Below are positions 1 through 14,000 of a stretch of DNA of 64,000 nucleotides, one piece after another. The DNA is from Apus apus (Eukaryota > Chordata > Aves > Apodiformes > Apodidae). The DNA lies in NCBI RefSeq assembly GCF_020740795.1, contig NC_067282.1:179890274-179954273 (forward strand), in the 5' to 3' direction. Made by a program: the position numbers and the translations under genes. The notes beneath the pieces were generated by a model. That model saw only the letters and a list, made by a program, of their open reading frames with translations, searched no databases and was not told the origin of the DNA. The number at the start of each line of letters is the position of its first letter. Position 1 is the stretch's first letter.

Positions 1-3000
1 TTGTGTAAAAAGGCTCTAATGAATTTTACAGTGGAAAAAAAAGCCATCTTAAAAGTGAGTTGGCTGTGAAGCTTTTTTCTGCTTTTTTATAACAGGAATC
101 TTGGAGGGGTTGTGCAGGATTTGTTTTTGGAAAGACAATTAAGTGTCTAAGTTTTAGCATGTTTCTCTCATAATAATTTCCTCTGTAGCCCAGATGATCA
201 GTGCTGTCCAAAAAATCAGTGAAACAGCAACATTACAGAATTCAGGGAAGTAAAAACTAAGCAGTAAGAAGTGAATTTACAGAGAATAGAGTGAAATATT
301 TTCAAAACTTTCTGTTGTTTGCTTGCTCTTCATTAACATGTAAGCAATGAAGGGATTCCCCCATGCCAGGGAAAATCTGCATCGACCCCATTACAGCAGT
401 TTTCCAGTCCCCATATGCATCAGCGGGGGCTGAGCATCTGGCCCATGAGAAGTTTTATATTGCTGTCATTTGCAGCAGCTTGTGCCCGGGGTTCACTGCT
501 AATCTCTCACAAATCAGCCTGAATTTTTAAAGTCTTAAAACTTTTCCTTACTTTAGCTCTGTGGTTTGGCTGCTGGTGCATGGCCCAGGCAGAGCTGAGG
601 CCTGCGGGCTGCGACAGGTTTTCAGCATGTTGGGAACAGCTCTGAGCTGCCCAGGCGCTGAGGCAGGGTCACCATTCTGCAGCTGGGCTGGGCTAGGCCT
701 GGGGGAGCTCTGGCCAGGGCGCCTGCCCTTGGTCCCACTTTGGCAGTGGTGTGGGGAGCAAATGCCCACTTTGCCAAAAGCATTTTCCCCCCAAGGACAA
801 CCAGGCACCCAGGGCAGTCTCTGCCTGCTGCCTCCAGCTACAGGGTGAGCAGCCCAAGAGGCAGCAGGTGGAGCTGGGAAGGAACAGCTGTGCTGCACTG
901 GGCACCTGTGGGCTGTGCCCCTGCCATGGGGTGCGCCAGGTGCCAGTCCCCTTGCTGGGGTGGGGACAGCAGCTGTGGGAGGCTGTGCTGACATGGGACA
1001 GGCAGCACGAGGGAGACAAAAATGGCAAGAGGGCACAAAGACATTGAGGGCAGAGTCATTTCTGCTCTGCTGTCACCCTGTCTCCCCAAATGGGGTGGTT
1101 TCTTTCACCCACTGCATCATGCAGGCCCAGTTGTCTCCTGCTTAGGCAGAGAAACTAAACAAGAGTGCCAATATCTTAAAAGTAAGTAGCCACCCTGGCT
1201 AAACACAGGCTGAATGAGATCCCTGGTTCTTTTTGTTTTACCCTTTTTCAATTCATCCAGCTGGAGCAGTGTGTATACTCTTCTATGCACAACCAGCCAG
1301 AGGCAGTAGCTTGTGAAAGGTCTGTGTGAAGTAGTAATCATTTAGTACTTCTTCACTTCAGCCTTAAGCAAATTACGCCAAACAAATTGCAGTAAGTTGG
1401 TAGGACATTAGGCCAAAAGTCACAAGGGCTGACAGCATAGTTTTACTACTGTCTTCCTGCATCACCTTCAAGTCCCTGGCAAGCTGCCTGTCTGAGCATC
1501 CTCATCTGCAAAGTAGAGATAAGCTCAACCATCCTAACTCTATGGCAGTGAGTGAAAGCATATCAGCTTCAAGAAACTAATCTGTTTTTATATTCTGTGT
1601 GCACATCACATCTTATAATGACTAACAAACTCTCACAGAGTGAGGTACTTTACTACGGTGTTAATGTTTCCCTGAATATGTGCAGAGGCTTACTTTTACC
1701 TCCTCTGTAGCCTAAAACTCATGAAAGCATCCCAATACCTCCAAAACTGAGAGCTGAGATGGTCTGTGATTGACTGGATTTTCTTCAAAACTAGGACAGA
1801 GAATCTGAGTTGATACAGTGCAAAATGTCTATGGCTTTTTTATGGCAGAAATAGTGTTCAGAGTGCTCAAAATGTAACTTGCTCACAAGGGACGTTTGAC
1901 AACATAAAAGGAGACCATTTTCTCCCTGAAGTTCATGTGATGGGCTGACTAAAGCTCTCTAGGGGTTCCGTTCTGTAAACTTCAAGCAGGGGAAATATCA
2001 CCAAATATACTGAATCATCTGTTTTCTTCTACTCTTTCCTGTCTGCAAGTTGTCTAAGGTCCTCTGAGTTTCCTATGGACTAAAACTCCTCTTTGATATC
2101 CCACAGAATTTGTCTGGTGGACAAGGTAACAGTCTCAGCTTTTCTTTTTGTCATACACTGGACTCAATCAATTTTTCCCTCCCTTTTCCCAACTTTTCTG
2201 TTTTGTCCTCTGCCTATTAGAAAACCATATGCTTTCTTCATGCCTCAAGAGTCTTGATGCCATGAAGAAGGGAAATTTCATTGACTACATAAGCCCACTC
2301 ATTATCCTCTTGTTCAGAGTTGAGCTTTGCCTTATTTATACTTCCCATCTTTTTTCAGACTACATTCATCTTGCTGAAAGTTCATGTGTGGTCTAAGCTC
2401 GCCACCTAGGCTCCTTAATGGAGACAGAAAATTATTCATTTCATCTGTGTCTTAAAACTTCAGAGGATAAAATTACTCACCTTGGGAGGAGTTTTTCCTA
2501 CCTCTTCCTTCTCTCTCTGTAAAGGAAATCTAGACAACAATTTTAGACTGAACGCTTAACGTTTTTAAATTAAAATCAGGTGGGATGACTTTCAGACCCA
2601 CTTACCAAAAGCTTCCCCTAAGTATCTGTTCTGTGTCTCCACTCTCTAGTATTTTTTGGAAATTGCAGAGGCTTCTCAAGGAGCCTCAGAAGGAAGGAGT
2701 CATGCCATGATTTATAAGGCTTGCTAAGCAATTGATCCACTGAGCCAAAAATAGATTGGAAACACTATACAGTCTTCTCTCCTGGAAAAGGTTAGTGTTG
2801 CCTGCCACGTCTGTACATCTACAAAATATGGGATGTTTGCAAAAAAGGGGATACATTACTTCCGAGAATCTCCACTATCTCAGCACTTCACTGCTCAAAA
2901 ATTACAAATTAAAAACCAAGGAAACAGCAAGTTCAGTTGCACCCTCAAAAAGAACATGCATACAAATTACCATAGCTCAAGACTCCATGCCCAGGAAGAC

Positions 3001-3135
3001 CTCAAAGATAAAATAAATGCTTTTTTGAAAGACAGAGTACTGGGCAGAGAAAATCCTATGAATCTTTAGGATCATAATTGTACTTTTTAAGGAATGTAAC
3101 AAAAAAAATCCCACAGGAATACTGCTAAAATCTGT
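1..3135. other. Upstream intergenic DNA, no gene seen
   Basis: AT-rich sequence with only short open frames in every strand, none with recognisable protein similarity or a convincing exon structure. It contains one GC-rich segment, listed separately. I see no tRNA, rRNA or other RNA gene. Confidence 0.6.
548..1080. other. GC-rich segment of unknown nature
   Basis: About 0.5 kb of markedly GC-rich DNA, with many GGGCTGG, CAGCTG and CCAGG words, sits abruptly in AT-rich flanks. It is rich in CpA and TpG and relatively poor in CpG, so it does not look like an active CpG-island promoter. It opens overlapping reading frames on both strands (the longest 162 codons on the minus strand), as GC-rich DNA does by chance. 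These frames are rich in Pro, Ser and Ala with no recognisable domain. It could be a decayed CpG island, a gene-conversion GC patch or an old insertion; I cannot decide. Confidence 0.4.
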
Positions 3136-3235
3136 GGAGTGGAGTGGAGTGGAGTGGAGTGGAGTGGAGTGGAGTGGAGTGGAGTGGAATAGAATAGAAT
3201 AGAATAGAATAGAATAGAATAGAATAGAATAGAAT
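3136..3235. repeat. Compound pentanucleotide microsatellite (GGAGT)10 then (AGAAT)n
   Basis: Ten perfect copies of GGAGT (3136-3185) are followed directly by one GGAAT (3186-3190) and nine perfect copies of AGAAT (3191-3235). The two blocks have the same period and are joined in register, so each 50-base half probably arose by spread of point changes in an ancestral pentamer array. The minus-strand open frame across it is only the repeat translated. Confidence 0.97.
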
Positions 3236-4889
3236 AATAACAATTATTGTAATAACAATATCAATAACTTAAAATTAACTTGAGAGATCAAACTTGGAGA
3301 GGATGGCACTAACATTTTACCTGAGGGAGCAGCAGTCCTCCAACACAAGTCAGCATATTTTCTATTTGTTGTTGACTACACCAACAAAGGAGAGACAGCT
3401 CCACGTTTTATTAACTATCCAAGAATAAGAACACAGAATAACAGCAATCCCATTTCTCAGCACTGAAAGACAGATCTGTCTGATTACTGTCACATAACAT
3501 CAGCATGTCTCAGAGAATTCCTAGGAGAGTGGAATAGTAAAATACTCATAATTAAGCCTTTTATCATGCACAGAATTCTACTCGCTACAGAAAATCTCCA
3601 CTGAACTCTGATGAGTATAGTAGTCAACCTTGCAATCATGAACTAAACTGTAAAAAAACAGCATTCTTCTGCCTTTACAGCAGACCGTGTAGATTAAAAT
3701 GCACTGCTACACAAGTACTTCAGGAAGTGATTGTTCAAAAACTGTATGTATCAAGGGGACTCTCTCCAGCTGAGGTTCAACTCAAGATTAAGAGACAACA
3801 GTTTGGATGCCTATGTGCACATCACCTCACTGTGATAGATATCTAGGCCTCCATTACAGGCAGGGAGATAGCAAGGCAGCGAAGAGCAATTAAGTTCTTC
3901 TTGGAGTAGCTTGTCAGTCTCTCCAGGCAGCTCTGACTGTATTGACCAGATCTCCATTGAGTTTAAGGGAGTTGAGACAGCTAGCTCACAGATAGACAGG
4001 ACTCTGAATCCCAAAACAAATCCCAGTTTTGTAAAGGACTTCAAAGCATGATAATATAGCACTCCTCAGTACAACAGAGTTTAATTCTGTTCCAAACTGT
4101 TCCCACTAAGATTCAGCCTGCTGGGCTTAGAAGAACAACGTTAAATGCCACATACCAATTAGGGTATGCAATTGCTGTTCTCCCTTTGTGAATGTGACAG
4201 GATATATTATTTTATAGTGAGATCATATGCTGTTATTTTTTCCTGCTTTATTTAGTGCAGAAGCCTGATGGTAGCAGTGATTTCTAATATTAAGAAATTA
4301 TTAACAATGCTCCAAGAAGTGTGAAACCAAGCTTTTGGGGCCATCCTCAGCCTGCTGAGGCTGAAACCTACAGCCCACAACTTCCCAGGAGACTGGTCTG
4401 ACTACACCACAGTTTTTCATCCTGTGTACTAAAACCAGGCCACAGCTGAGCCAGCAGTTCCTGGTACTGAGAGCAAATAATTGATAGTTTGATCTCATAG
4501 CTCACAGATGAATGTCATTAGAGGGAGGGGTCAAGGTCTTGTGACCCTACTCAAGGGCCTGCTTGGCCCTGCATCATGGATTAAAACATCAATGAAGAAA
4601 ACGCACAATTGAGATGGGTAGCAGGGAACAGATGCCAGGGACTAGATGCCATCATTGCAAATAGGAAAGCAAATTAGATCTCTAAAGCCTGGCCCTAGCC
4701 ACCACCCTTCCGTCATTTATAAATACATTTGGCTTCTACTTTAAAGAACTTCAGTACCTTCTGCTGTATTAGAATTATTTCATAGAGCTTTTTAAATCCC
4801 TTTTTCAAGTAAATGAACACAAAGACCTACAAATAGGTTTTAAATTACTGTCTCTATCACACACAGTTGTGGAGGACATGAAATCTCCT

Positions 4890-5180
4890 GGGAGTTTGAT
4901 CTGTGTTAATTAAATTAAAAAAAAATCTCCACAAGGTCTAAAGCATGCTTAATGAATTAACATGGAGGCCCCATTGAGCAAAAACCTTTTAAACTCCACT
5001 GAAACAAATCAACTCACATTTTATTATTATCCACTTAACAAATTTAATCTGTCGCTTTATATTATGTGAAACCACAGTTTTTCATAAATGCTAATTAAAA
5101 CCATTAAAAATGGAAATCTTCTTCTAAGGGGCTTATGCAAAGTGTGAATATTGATGCAAAGAGATAGGCCTGTTTGTCCT
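4890..5180. other. Candidate conserved non-coding element
   Basis: The block is dense in TTAATTAA, TAATTAAA, CTAATTAAAA and CCATTAAAAATGG-like words together with moderate-complexity flanks. That texture is often seen in vertebrate developmental enhancers bound by homeodomain proteins. Conservation itself cannot be seen from one sequence, so this is a guess from composition only. Confidence 0.2.
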
Positions 5181-8100
5181 CATGAATGAAAGATAGTACT
5201 TCTGCTATAACAAACTGTACTTGAGAAATCAGCTGGGAGTAAGCACAGGTGTCTAAGTAAATTTGAGACAGGGAAGGGCTTCAAAAAGTACCACTTAAAG
5301 GAGCTGATTTTGCCATTTCACTGACAGGCTAGCACCAGTTTTGAGGAATGCTATCACACCTGAACCACAAGAAGCTGGAGAAAGAAAACAAACTAAAATG
5401 AAAAATAAAGCACATCCTGATTTGAATCCTTAGAAACCATATTTAAGCCAATTTAGTGACCTTCTATAACTTGACCCATGAGTTATTAATGTATGGGAAT
5501 AGTGATGCTTATAGCAAAACAGCAGAATAGAGTCTGGTATGATGCTCAGAGCACCCCAGTGAGTGACCCTCCTAGCAAGCAGCAAGAACTGAGTGAATTC
5601 ACATGCACTGCATCCCTTCTTTAGCAGCAGGTCTTACTCTGCCAATTTTTTTCCAGGTCTGCACTGAGGAGCACAAGCACATGATTGCTGCCTGATTTTC
5701 TCTGTTAGATCCTAAACAGGATGGGAGATTAGTAGGAAGAAACATGGAAAGTTCACAGTTAAAAAATCTGCATGAAGTTCATGTAAACAGCCTTTAAATC
5801 TTTCCTTCTTTACACACTCATCTGACCTTTTCTGTTTGTCTTGCATATACAGAGTCTCGGGTTTTTTCTTTAGTTTTTTCCTCAAGCTCTTCAGACTAAT
5901 GCATGTCCCAACACTTCAGCATAAATCAGAAAAAACATTAAGGCCTCCTACACAAAATGATAGCAAATAACAACTTGAAGGGTCATCAGGAAATCACTTC
6001 ATCCATTCCCACTCAGATCTACTGTGTGATAAACTGTATCCATGTCATTACTGGTGGATGTTCATATAATATGATTTTTTTAAGTTTCAGTGGCAGAAAT
6101 TCCTTCACAGAAAAACAGACACTTCTCAGTAGCAGCATGTATAGGCTTTAGCATAAACCCAGATTTTACTATTAAGTGTTTACTACTATTTGCTAGATCA
6201 GAAATCACTTATTTTTAATTTATTTTTATATTATGTCATACCGATATTGTATATTAAAGTATATGCATATTTAATATTATATATTATATAATAGTATAGT
6301 TATGTTTATAAACTTTATAACATTAAAATTTTCCTGGATATTTAATTTTATTAGATTGTATGTCTCATTAATAGAAACAGTAAATGTTGTGGGGGTTTTT
6401 TAAGTTGCACATCATGGTTTTAACACAGGGACTATTCTATTTTAATCTCAACTACCCTAACTATCACAGCTGCAGACCTCCAAACACTATTTTTCATCTA
6501 TAAGTGACACTTGCTGTCCAACAAGAATTTAAATTAACACATGCCACTACATAGAATAAATAAGCAAAGTTTACCAAAAAGGTCTGGCATCCATTACTTG
6601 TAAATGTGATGGTATTTTATTTAGTTGAGGAAATTCAAGACAGCTCTGAGTCACTCTCACTCACATGATGTTCATGTGACCCCATACAAAAAATAATATC
6701 CACAACTTTTTTACCCCAGAAACTATATACCTCAAAGGTCTTAGACTGGTGTTTTCACTCTAGTTTCACTTTTTGTCAACACAACACTCTGAAAACGAAA
6801 TTTTGCCAACATGGGATTGTATCCTCAAACCTGTTTCAGAAGATATTAAGTTATCTCAGCCATTCCAACAGGGGATTTTTCCTCTATCGGGGGATCCCTT
6901 GCCTACTTTGAGCCAGGATATAATCTGTACCCATTTTCCTAAAACTTAGTCAGAATGGGAAAAGCAAAAAATGAAGGAGCACTTCTGTAGTATTTGAAGT
7001 TACAAAAATTTCTTCCAATTAATGGGCCAGAACCAGGACACTGATAAAGTGACAAAAAGCCACCTTTGTCACCTCACTCTGATTCTTTGTCATAAGCAGG
7101 TGAGAAACTTGAGGAGATAGAAAATATCATAGCAGTAAACCAGATGTTTGTAAGAGGGAAGAAAACTGAGTCATTTCTGAAAAGCCAGTAGTTGAGTTCT
7201 CTCTTATTTTCAGTAGGACTGTTCAGAAGGGTGGAAAAAATAGCTTTAAATCAACCTATTGAGTGGCATCGGAAATAATGTGGTTAGAAGGGAAAAAAAG
7301 CTAGATAATCAAGCTAAAGAAAAAAAATTATTATTTCCAAACTTAGAAAATTAACTATGGGCATATTAATTTCAAAAAAGCCAATAGGAGTATTTAGGTA
7401 ATAAGAAGATAGTGATTTCTAAAATGGCAGAATTGTGTGGTAGTGGCAGCCTGAAAAAAAAGCCGAAAGTCAGCATAAACGTAGACGTTGCCCTTAAGCT
7501 CTAGCAGTAAAACAAAACTGGCATGGATGATGTCCCATTTATTAACAAAGGAATTATAATTGATCAGTAAATAGTTGTTCTAATGGGGTTAGTGCATTCA
7601 CAACATTCAAAAATTGCCATTGATTTCCACACTGGTAGGAGGCACATGCCACCTGCTCACAACTTAGCAAACGAAGTCCCTGAGAATTTTGATAAGGATT
7701 CAACAAAACACAAAAAACCATAAAGAATAAAGAAAAACGTGTATTTCATCAGAAGGAAGAATGACATCCAAGTGCCAGGCTAAATACTTTACATAAGGAA
7801 TTTATTAATATCTCTGTTTATGAAAACTTAGTGTAAAATGAAACCAAAGCAAAATGGACACATGAAAATCTACAGCATATAAGATAAACATCTTGTGTAT
7901 ATGATCACAGTTAATCATGATACTGGTTTATTGTGTAAGTCAAGCAGCACCTTTGCATTTAATAAACATGTTTTTTCTTCTAGATATTTCTGTTTTTTAT
8001 GTCTTCCACTTTTCTACCTTGGCTTTTTATTACCTGGTCACCCGAGAGCTTTAGTCTTCTTAGAGAACATCACATCTTATTTTTTTATATGTTCTCACAT

Positions 8101-11018
8101 AAGTACGGTCAACAGAGAAACTTTCTGTGTTCGACAGTGGAAGTTAGAGGGAAGAGGGTCACAAAGATCCTGAAACTACAGTGAGTCATTCGGACATGAC
8201 ATAGAGACAATCTTACAGAAAAAGCTACGGATAAAAATGTGGCCAAGATACAAGGAATTAGTCCAAACAATAATAGCAAGGAAAAAAACCCACTGTTTTG
8301 GAATTCAAACACACTAAATTAGAAAAGCTTCTCAAAGCTACAGCAAATTTTATTTTTAAATTAGCATCCAGTCCTACCATAAGCTCTTCTTCTAAGAGGA
8401 CATTTTTTTCAGGGAAATGCATAACCCTCCTTTCTTCTTAGGCCATGCAGAGAAAGCTCCTGATCATTGTGGGCAAGTAGAGAAGAGAAAAAGAGGATTC
8501 GTAATTCTTTCCACACAAAGCTACTTTCAAAGTCATAGGGAGCTAGGCAGCCTGCATTGTATACACATGCAGATGTGCATATGTATTCTGTGCATGTACA
8601 CCTATGCACTGCCTGTGTGTGCCCACACAGCTCGAGGTACTCAATCTGTACCACAAGTTGGGTTACACTGGACTTGGCACTTACACAACGTGCACGTGCA
8701 CAGAACAAGCGCAACAGCACAATCTCAGCACAGGCTGCACCTCTGAAGCCATGGCATGCACATTTATGGTGATCTCCTCTGTGAGAAGACCTTAAGGGCA
8801 AGATAGGCATTTCCTTTATAGAGGACAAGTCCTCCTTCTAGACTCGGAGGCTCATTTCCACAGAAGGAACTAGTGGAAAAGAATAACTACATTTCAGATC
8901 AATTTTAAAAGGGCATGCATGGTCTCTTGTTTAAAAGCCACGTGTTTTGCAATATGTTGAAAGAATTTAGATCCCCCTTTCTTTATATCTAAAAATATGT
9001 AGTGACATTTGAAAGAAGGAAGTATGGTCCAAATATAGATGTGGGAGATTTCAGCATTGTCATCCTGTGCTTATAAAAACTATGATAAAAAAACTAAACA
9101 CCCATTGTTCCATATTCACAGAGCCATTACCAGAAACTGAGCAATTATGGGACACTGTATTTTCCATACATTCAGAGCATTACTTTGATGTCTTTGCTTA
9201 TGTTTAATAGAGCTTTACTTCTTCAGTAGCTTCATTTATGTCAGTGGCAGCACTCATACCATATGAAGAAACATATTCTAACATTGTATTTTTTTTAATA
9301 TTCCTTTCTTTTGTTTTTTAAATGTAAGCAAATATAAATGCATCTTCCCATTTTTGTGGCTTTATTTTGGAAGAAATTTTCTTTCAAGGATAAGTGTGCC
9401 AAAGCAATCTGATACATTTTTAGCAGAGTAAAATAATAAAATGGCTACTTTAAATTCTAGGTTTATCATCAAAAGATAATGGTCTGCAGGTGAATTGAGA
9501 AGCCAAGATTTGTTCCATTAATTATGAATATTAATTGAAAAAAGGTTTTAATTTTTTTAGGAAACATGAGGGAAATTACTGCTATTAGGACTGCTATTAG
9601 AAAAAACATCTTTGATTTTTGAGAGTGATTCTAACATTTGTGATAAATTGCTGAACACATCTGTTTTCACATGACATTCACTTCTACACCACTTAGAGGG
9701 CAGTAGCACATGAATAGGCTTCTTGCCTCTGTCAAATTTGCAGAATCTGAATGCCAATAAAAATCAGTTGCAGTTTTTTCCTTCTTTTTTTTTTTTTTTA
9801 ATGGCCTTTGACTATAAATTGACCAAAGAAGGGATAGAAAAATAGGGACCTAGTTACCTCCTCAGTGTCAGAAATCTTAAAGAACACAATGTCTTTTTTT
9901 TTTTTTTCTCTCTCTTTCATCTAGCTTCCTTTTTCTTGGCTTGAGAAACCTCTGAAAGTCTGTCAGAGAGATTACTTTCCTACTAACTTGCACCCAGGCC
10001 AGCTATTCTAACTAGAAAACAAAGTTCTGGATCTGTCACTGTGCTATTCTAAAACTTAAGACCAAAATCAGCAACAATTGTGCAAATTCATGTCCATTGT
10101 CATTTATACCTACGTATTGCAAATGAGAGATGAGAGAAAGTCAGTGTGCAAGAGCCTAATTGAGTGTGAAACTATTAAATTATACCAGATTCTACATTTT
10201 TCAAAATCCCACACCAGACTGACTGCTCTGGCTTTCATGAAAAACACAACAAAAAGCCAAGAGAAGAGGAATCAAGGCCAGTAAACTATCCTCTCCCCTC
10301 CACACATTGGCTTTTATATGGCTGGAAATCTTTTCTCCAGGAAAGCTCCAGAGGAGAGGAGTGGGCCCAAGGATAGCACCAGAGCTTGAACAGAACCAAG
10401 CCATCAGCCCCAACCCAGCTGCAGGAGGCACCAGATGGCAGGACAGGGAAAGCCGTAGCTCCCTCCACGGTCACTCTTCCATTTGCTCTCCACCAGCACA
10501 GACAGGGATGCACAGGTGAACACAGACAAGAAGCTGACTCAGGCCAGGTCATCAGCCAGCACCAACAAACTAATGAGCACTGCACCTGCACACACTGCTG
10601 TAACAGTGATTTTGAGCAGCATACATCAGATAATACAATTCAGCCAAGAACACCAGAACTGTGTCTAAATAACTTAGCACCGACTTTGTGAAACACTGCA
10701 ACAGCCACGTAATAACATCAGTGTACTCGGTAAATCACATGTAAAATTTTACACATCATAATGGATTTCGCGGTATCTTCATAAAAGAGATAAACACATT
10801 GGTATTAGTTTTACTCTTTCCCTTTCCACATTAGTTTTCTTATTTCATTAGGCTATTCAACTATGATGTAAAATTTTTCATGCTAATGAAATGTCTTTTC
10901 CTGCTTGCCCATTATAGTGACCCCCAAGCTTTTCAGAACATCTCTGGGCATCACTGTAATGTAAACACTTAATCAAAAAATATTTTAGTTCTCACAGCTT
11001 GCTGCAGTGAAGCTATGA

Positions 11019-11023
<5 letters not shown>

Positions 11024-11061
<38 letters not shown>
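11024..11061. repeat. Poly(T) tract, 38 bases
   Basis: An uninterrupted run of 38 T follows TTGC and is followed by AATTAAG. It may be the A tail of a minus-strand retroposed transcript, or simple slippage expansion. No retroposed gene body was recognised next to it. Confidence 0.95.
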
Positions 11062-11065
<4 letters not shown>

Positions 11066-14000
11066 AAGTAATACATTTTGATCAGTAGTACCAGCTTTTT
11101 TGCTTCTATTCCTGATGAAATATTCTGAAAAATATTACCTTCAATAACGCTGCAGGCACACGACTTGCTGTATGTGTTTTCTGTATTGGCTTTTCAGACA
11201 CAGAACATGTTCTCCTTCAGTTCTAAGTGAGTGTCTGTGCCTTCTCTTACACAAGGTCATGCTCTATAAACCAAAGTCGCTTCCTCTTTTTCGCAGAAAA
11301 CTCATTTCCCATTTATTAAACAGAAATGTTAAGCTGTGACTAATGTAAAAGCATAACTATTTTGACTGCTGTCAGCCTCTCAGAGAAATTTCAGGATATC
11401 ACTTTAGAATTAGAAACAATAGGTATTTCTAAAATGCTGTTCCTATAACACAATGCTACTTAAGAGGCCATGAAAAATAGCACAGTATCTTTCAGCAAGT
11501 GTCCAACACTGCATGTGATAAAAAATCAATTACTTATGTTTAGTCTAATGAATAACAATACTGTTCAATATCAAAAGCTAAACAGAAAGAAGTACAACAT
11601 CCTTATAAGGTCAACTTCATTTAGAAAAAAATAATATATGTGAAAATTTTAACATTCTCTTAAATCATGGGTATGATTTCTCTCCTTATTCACTTTAACT
11701 GTACCAGCAAATGGATAAACAACTTGTACTACATTTTGCAGACTATAATATTTCATAGATTTTTCAGTAAAATTATGAGTATACTTAACAAGACTTGTGC
11801 TGGTTAGATTCAGAAAATAGCATGTGGCATTTTGTTGTTAACACTCAAGATACAAAACATATTGCCTGCTCTGAGAATGGCTCTAAATTGATTTTTTCTG
11901 CTATTGCATTTGGTGTTTAAAAATATTTTTTTGTCTGTATGAGTTTTAGATGTTTTTCTGACGAATTCAGGACCCTTAAGGAAATAAACTCTTTATGTCA
12001 AATCTCATTTTTCATTAGTGTTGCATTTACTGTACTATAAAATGGCATCTCTACATGGAAAAAGTACTGTTCATTACATTGAGGTTTGCAAACCATTTTT
12101 CTGAGTTTGAGGCAGCCTTTTCCAAAGTTGTCATGTATTTGGTTTTGCCTTAGGCATGTTCTCTTTTTCCTTAAGTAGATTTTTTCCAGCTACAATTTTC
12201 AGGATTTTTTTTGTCCTTTGTTTAGAACTTCAAGATGCCCTTCAACATACTCAAGATGCCCTTCGTGTTCATATTCAACATATTCAAGAACCCTGGATAT
12301 CTCTGGAGTACATGTTCTTCTTAGAAACATCAGCTGTAGTATGATCAGAGCTGATTTGTACCTGTGAAATATGTCATCGCATTATAAAATTTCTGGATAT
12401 GTAGATGTAGGAGCCTACAATCTGCAGGCAATTCGGTGCTCTGCAGAACCTCTGGCTTTATAACTTCTGCACTTCTTAGTGTATCCTTGTAAGAAGCAAC
12501 GTATCTGCCCAGGGAATCCTCTGCTCAAGTGCTCCTACTCTTCCCCTAAATAAGGATCAACATTTAGGTTTCGATGTTCCTAACAGCTAGCAGCAACTTC
12601 CAAATCCAAAGACCAAGACTACTTAACTACAAAGATTAGCAGCCTTCTTCTCACAGTTGATTTCTAAATTATTTGCTCTAGCCAGTTTACTTGCTATTTC
12701 TGATTTTTGCCATTGAAATGCAGGGGATCAAAAGACACGCGGACAATTAACAAAGTTTTTGCAGTGCTGTCCTGCAGGTTGAGACTGCAACCCTTCCACA
12801 GGCCACTGAGGAGCCGGGCTGGGACCCCACCAGTGTACGGGAAGCACCTGGGTTCCTCCCACCCCTGCTGAGAGTGTGGTAAAGTCCACATTCCCATCTT
12901 AGCATTAGACATAACAAAATCTGATCAAATGTGAGTATTGACCCTCACGATGTCATTTTAGTTTATTTCCACCCACACTTTCATTATATTGCTTCACCTG
13001 AAATTCCCTGACTAGGAACCCTGCTCCCCACCCACACATAAAAATGCTGTGTCTCAACTTGCCTTTTGATTTGCACACTCTCATGAAAGAAATTTAAGGA
13101 AAACTATTGCCCCCAAAAAACTCTTCTGTAATTTACCCTCATCTTACATTGTAACAGTGATCATGAGGACCTGAAAAGTAGGAACAGCAAATGCCAGAAA
13201 CTGTTAATAATACTTTGTAAATATCTTCTTTATAATTAATATATCTGTTCTTTTTGTCCAATCCTTCATTCAGCAGCAGTAGCAAAATCTCCTGAGCCGG
13301 TAGAGATGAACCAGACTTTCTGTAATACTATATAGTCTGCTGTGGTAGGTATTCTAGAGCATCCTCTAAAAGCCAAAGCTTCTAAACACTTTGTGTCTTC
13401 CTCCCGAATTTTTTATTGTCTCAACAGTCATGCTGAAGTAACAAAAAAAAGGAAATATTACTGGCATTTTAGTTATTATTTATTTTGTTATAGTAAGTTT
13501 TTTTTATGCTTCCCTACTCTACTTACTGGTTACTTCCTCTTTGTTCAATATGACTAATTTATAAACCAGTAACAGCCTAGTTCTTGTTAGAAACTCCCAG
13601 GAGATGCTGTTGTGGCAGATGCTGGAGTTTAACTGCTGAGTCATTGTGTCATCTGATTGTGCCAAAAACAACTTCTAAATTTACAAGTTTATATCAAAAT
13701 CACTATATAGTAGTAAAATTCTTTGTTCTGGATTTCAGTTTGTAGATAACTCCTGCAGACCTTTAAATTGGAATGACATGTTTAGTAGTATGGAGTGTCT
13801 GAGCTTTCTATCCACCACTCAATGGGACTGCATGAACCTGTCACCCTTCTATGCTAGAAAATAGAGTTTCTTAAAATTAAGAGGAAAACTCTAGATATAT
13901 AGCCTTGACTAATGATCCTTAATGTAGAGAACCAATACAGGTGATGTAACATTTTTTACACTCATTTCTTTAGCAATCTGTGGAGAGAGAGATTAGTTTA

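Noticed and set aside
548..1036. 162-codon minus-strand frame
   Set aside because: The frame is in a GC-rich block with several equally long frames in other phases. Composition is low in information, and no splice signals or homology were recognised.
2977..3243. Minus-strand frame with FYSIL and HSTPL repeats
   Set aside because: It is the pentanucleotide microsatellite in translation, not a repeat protein.
8409..8828. 139-codon minus-strand frame
   Set aside because: It crosses TG/CA-rich sequence with Cys- and His-rich translation produced by the dinucleotide pattern; no known zinc-finger spacing is present.
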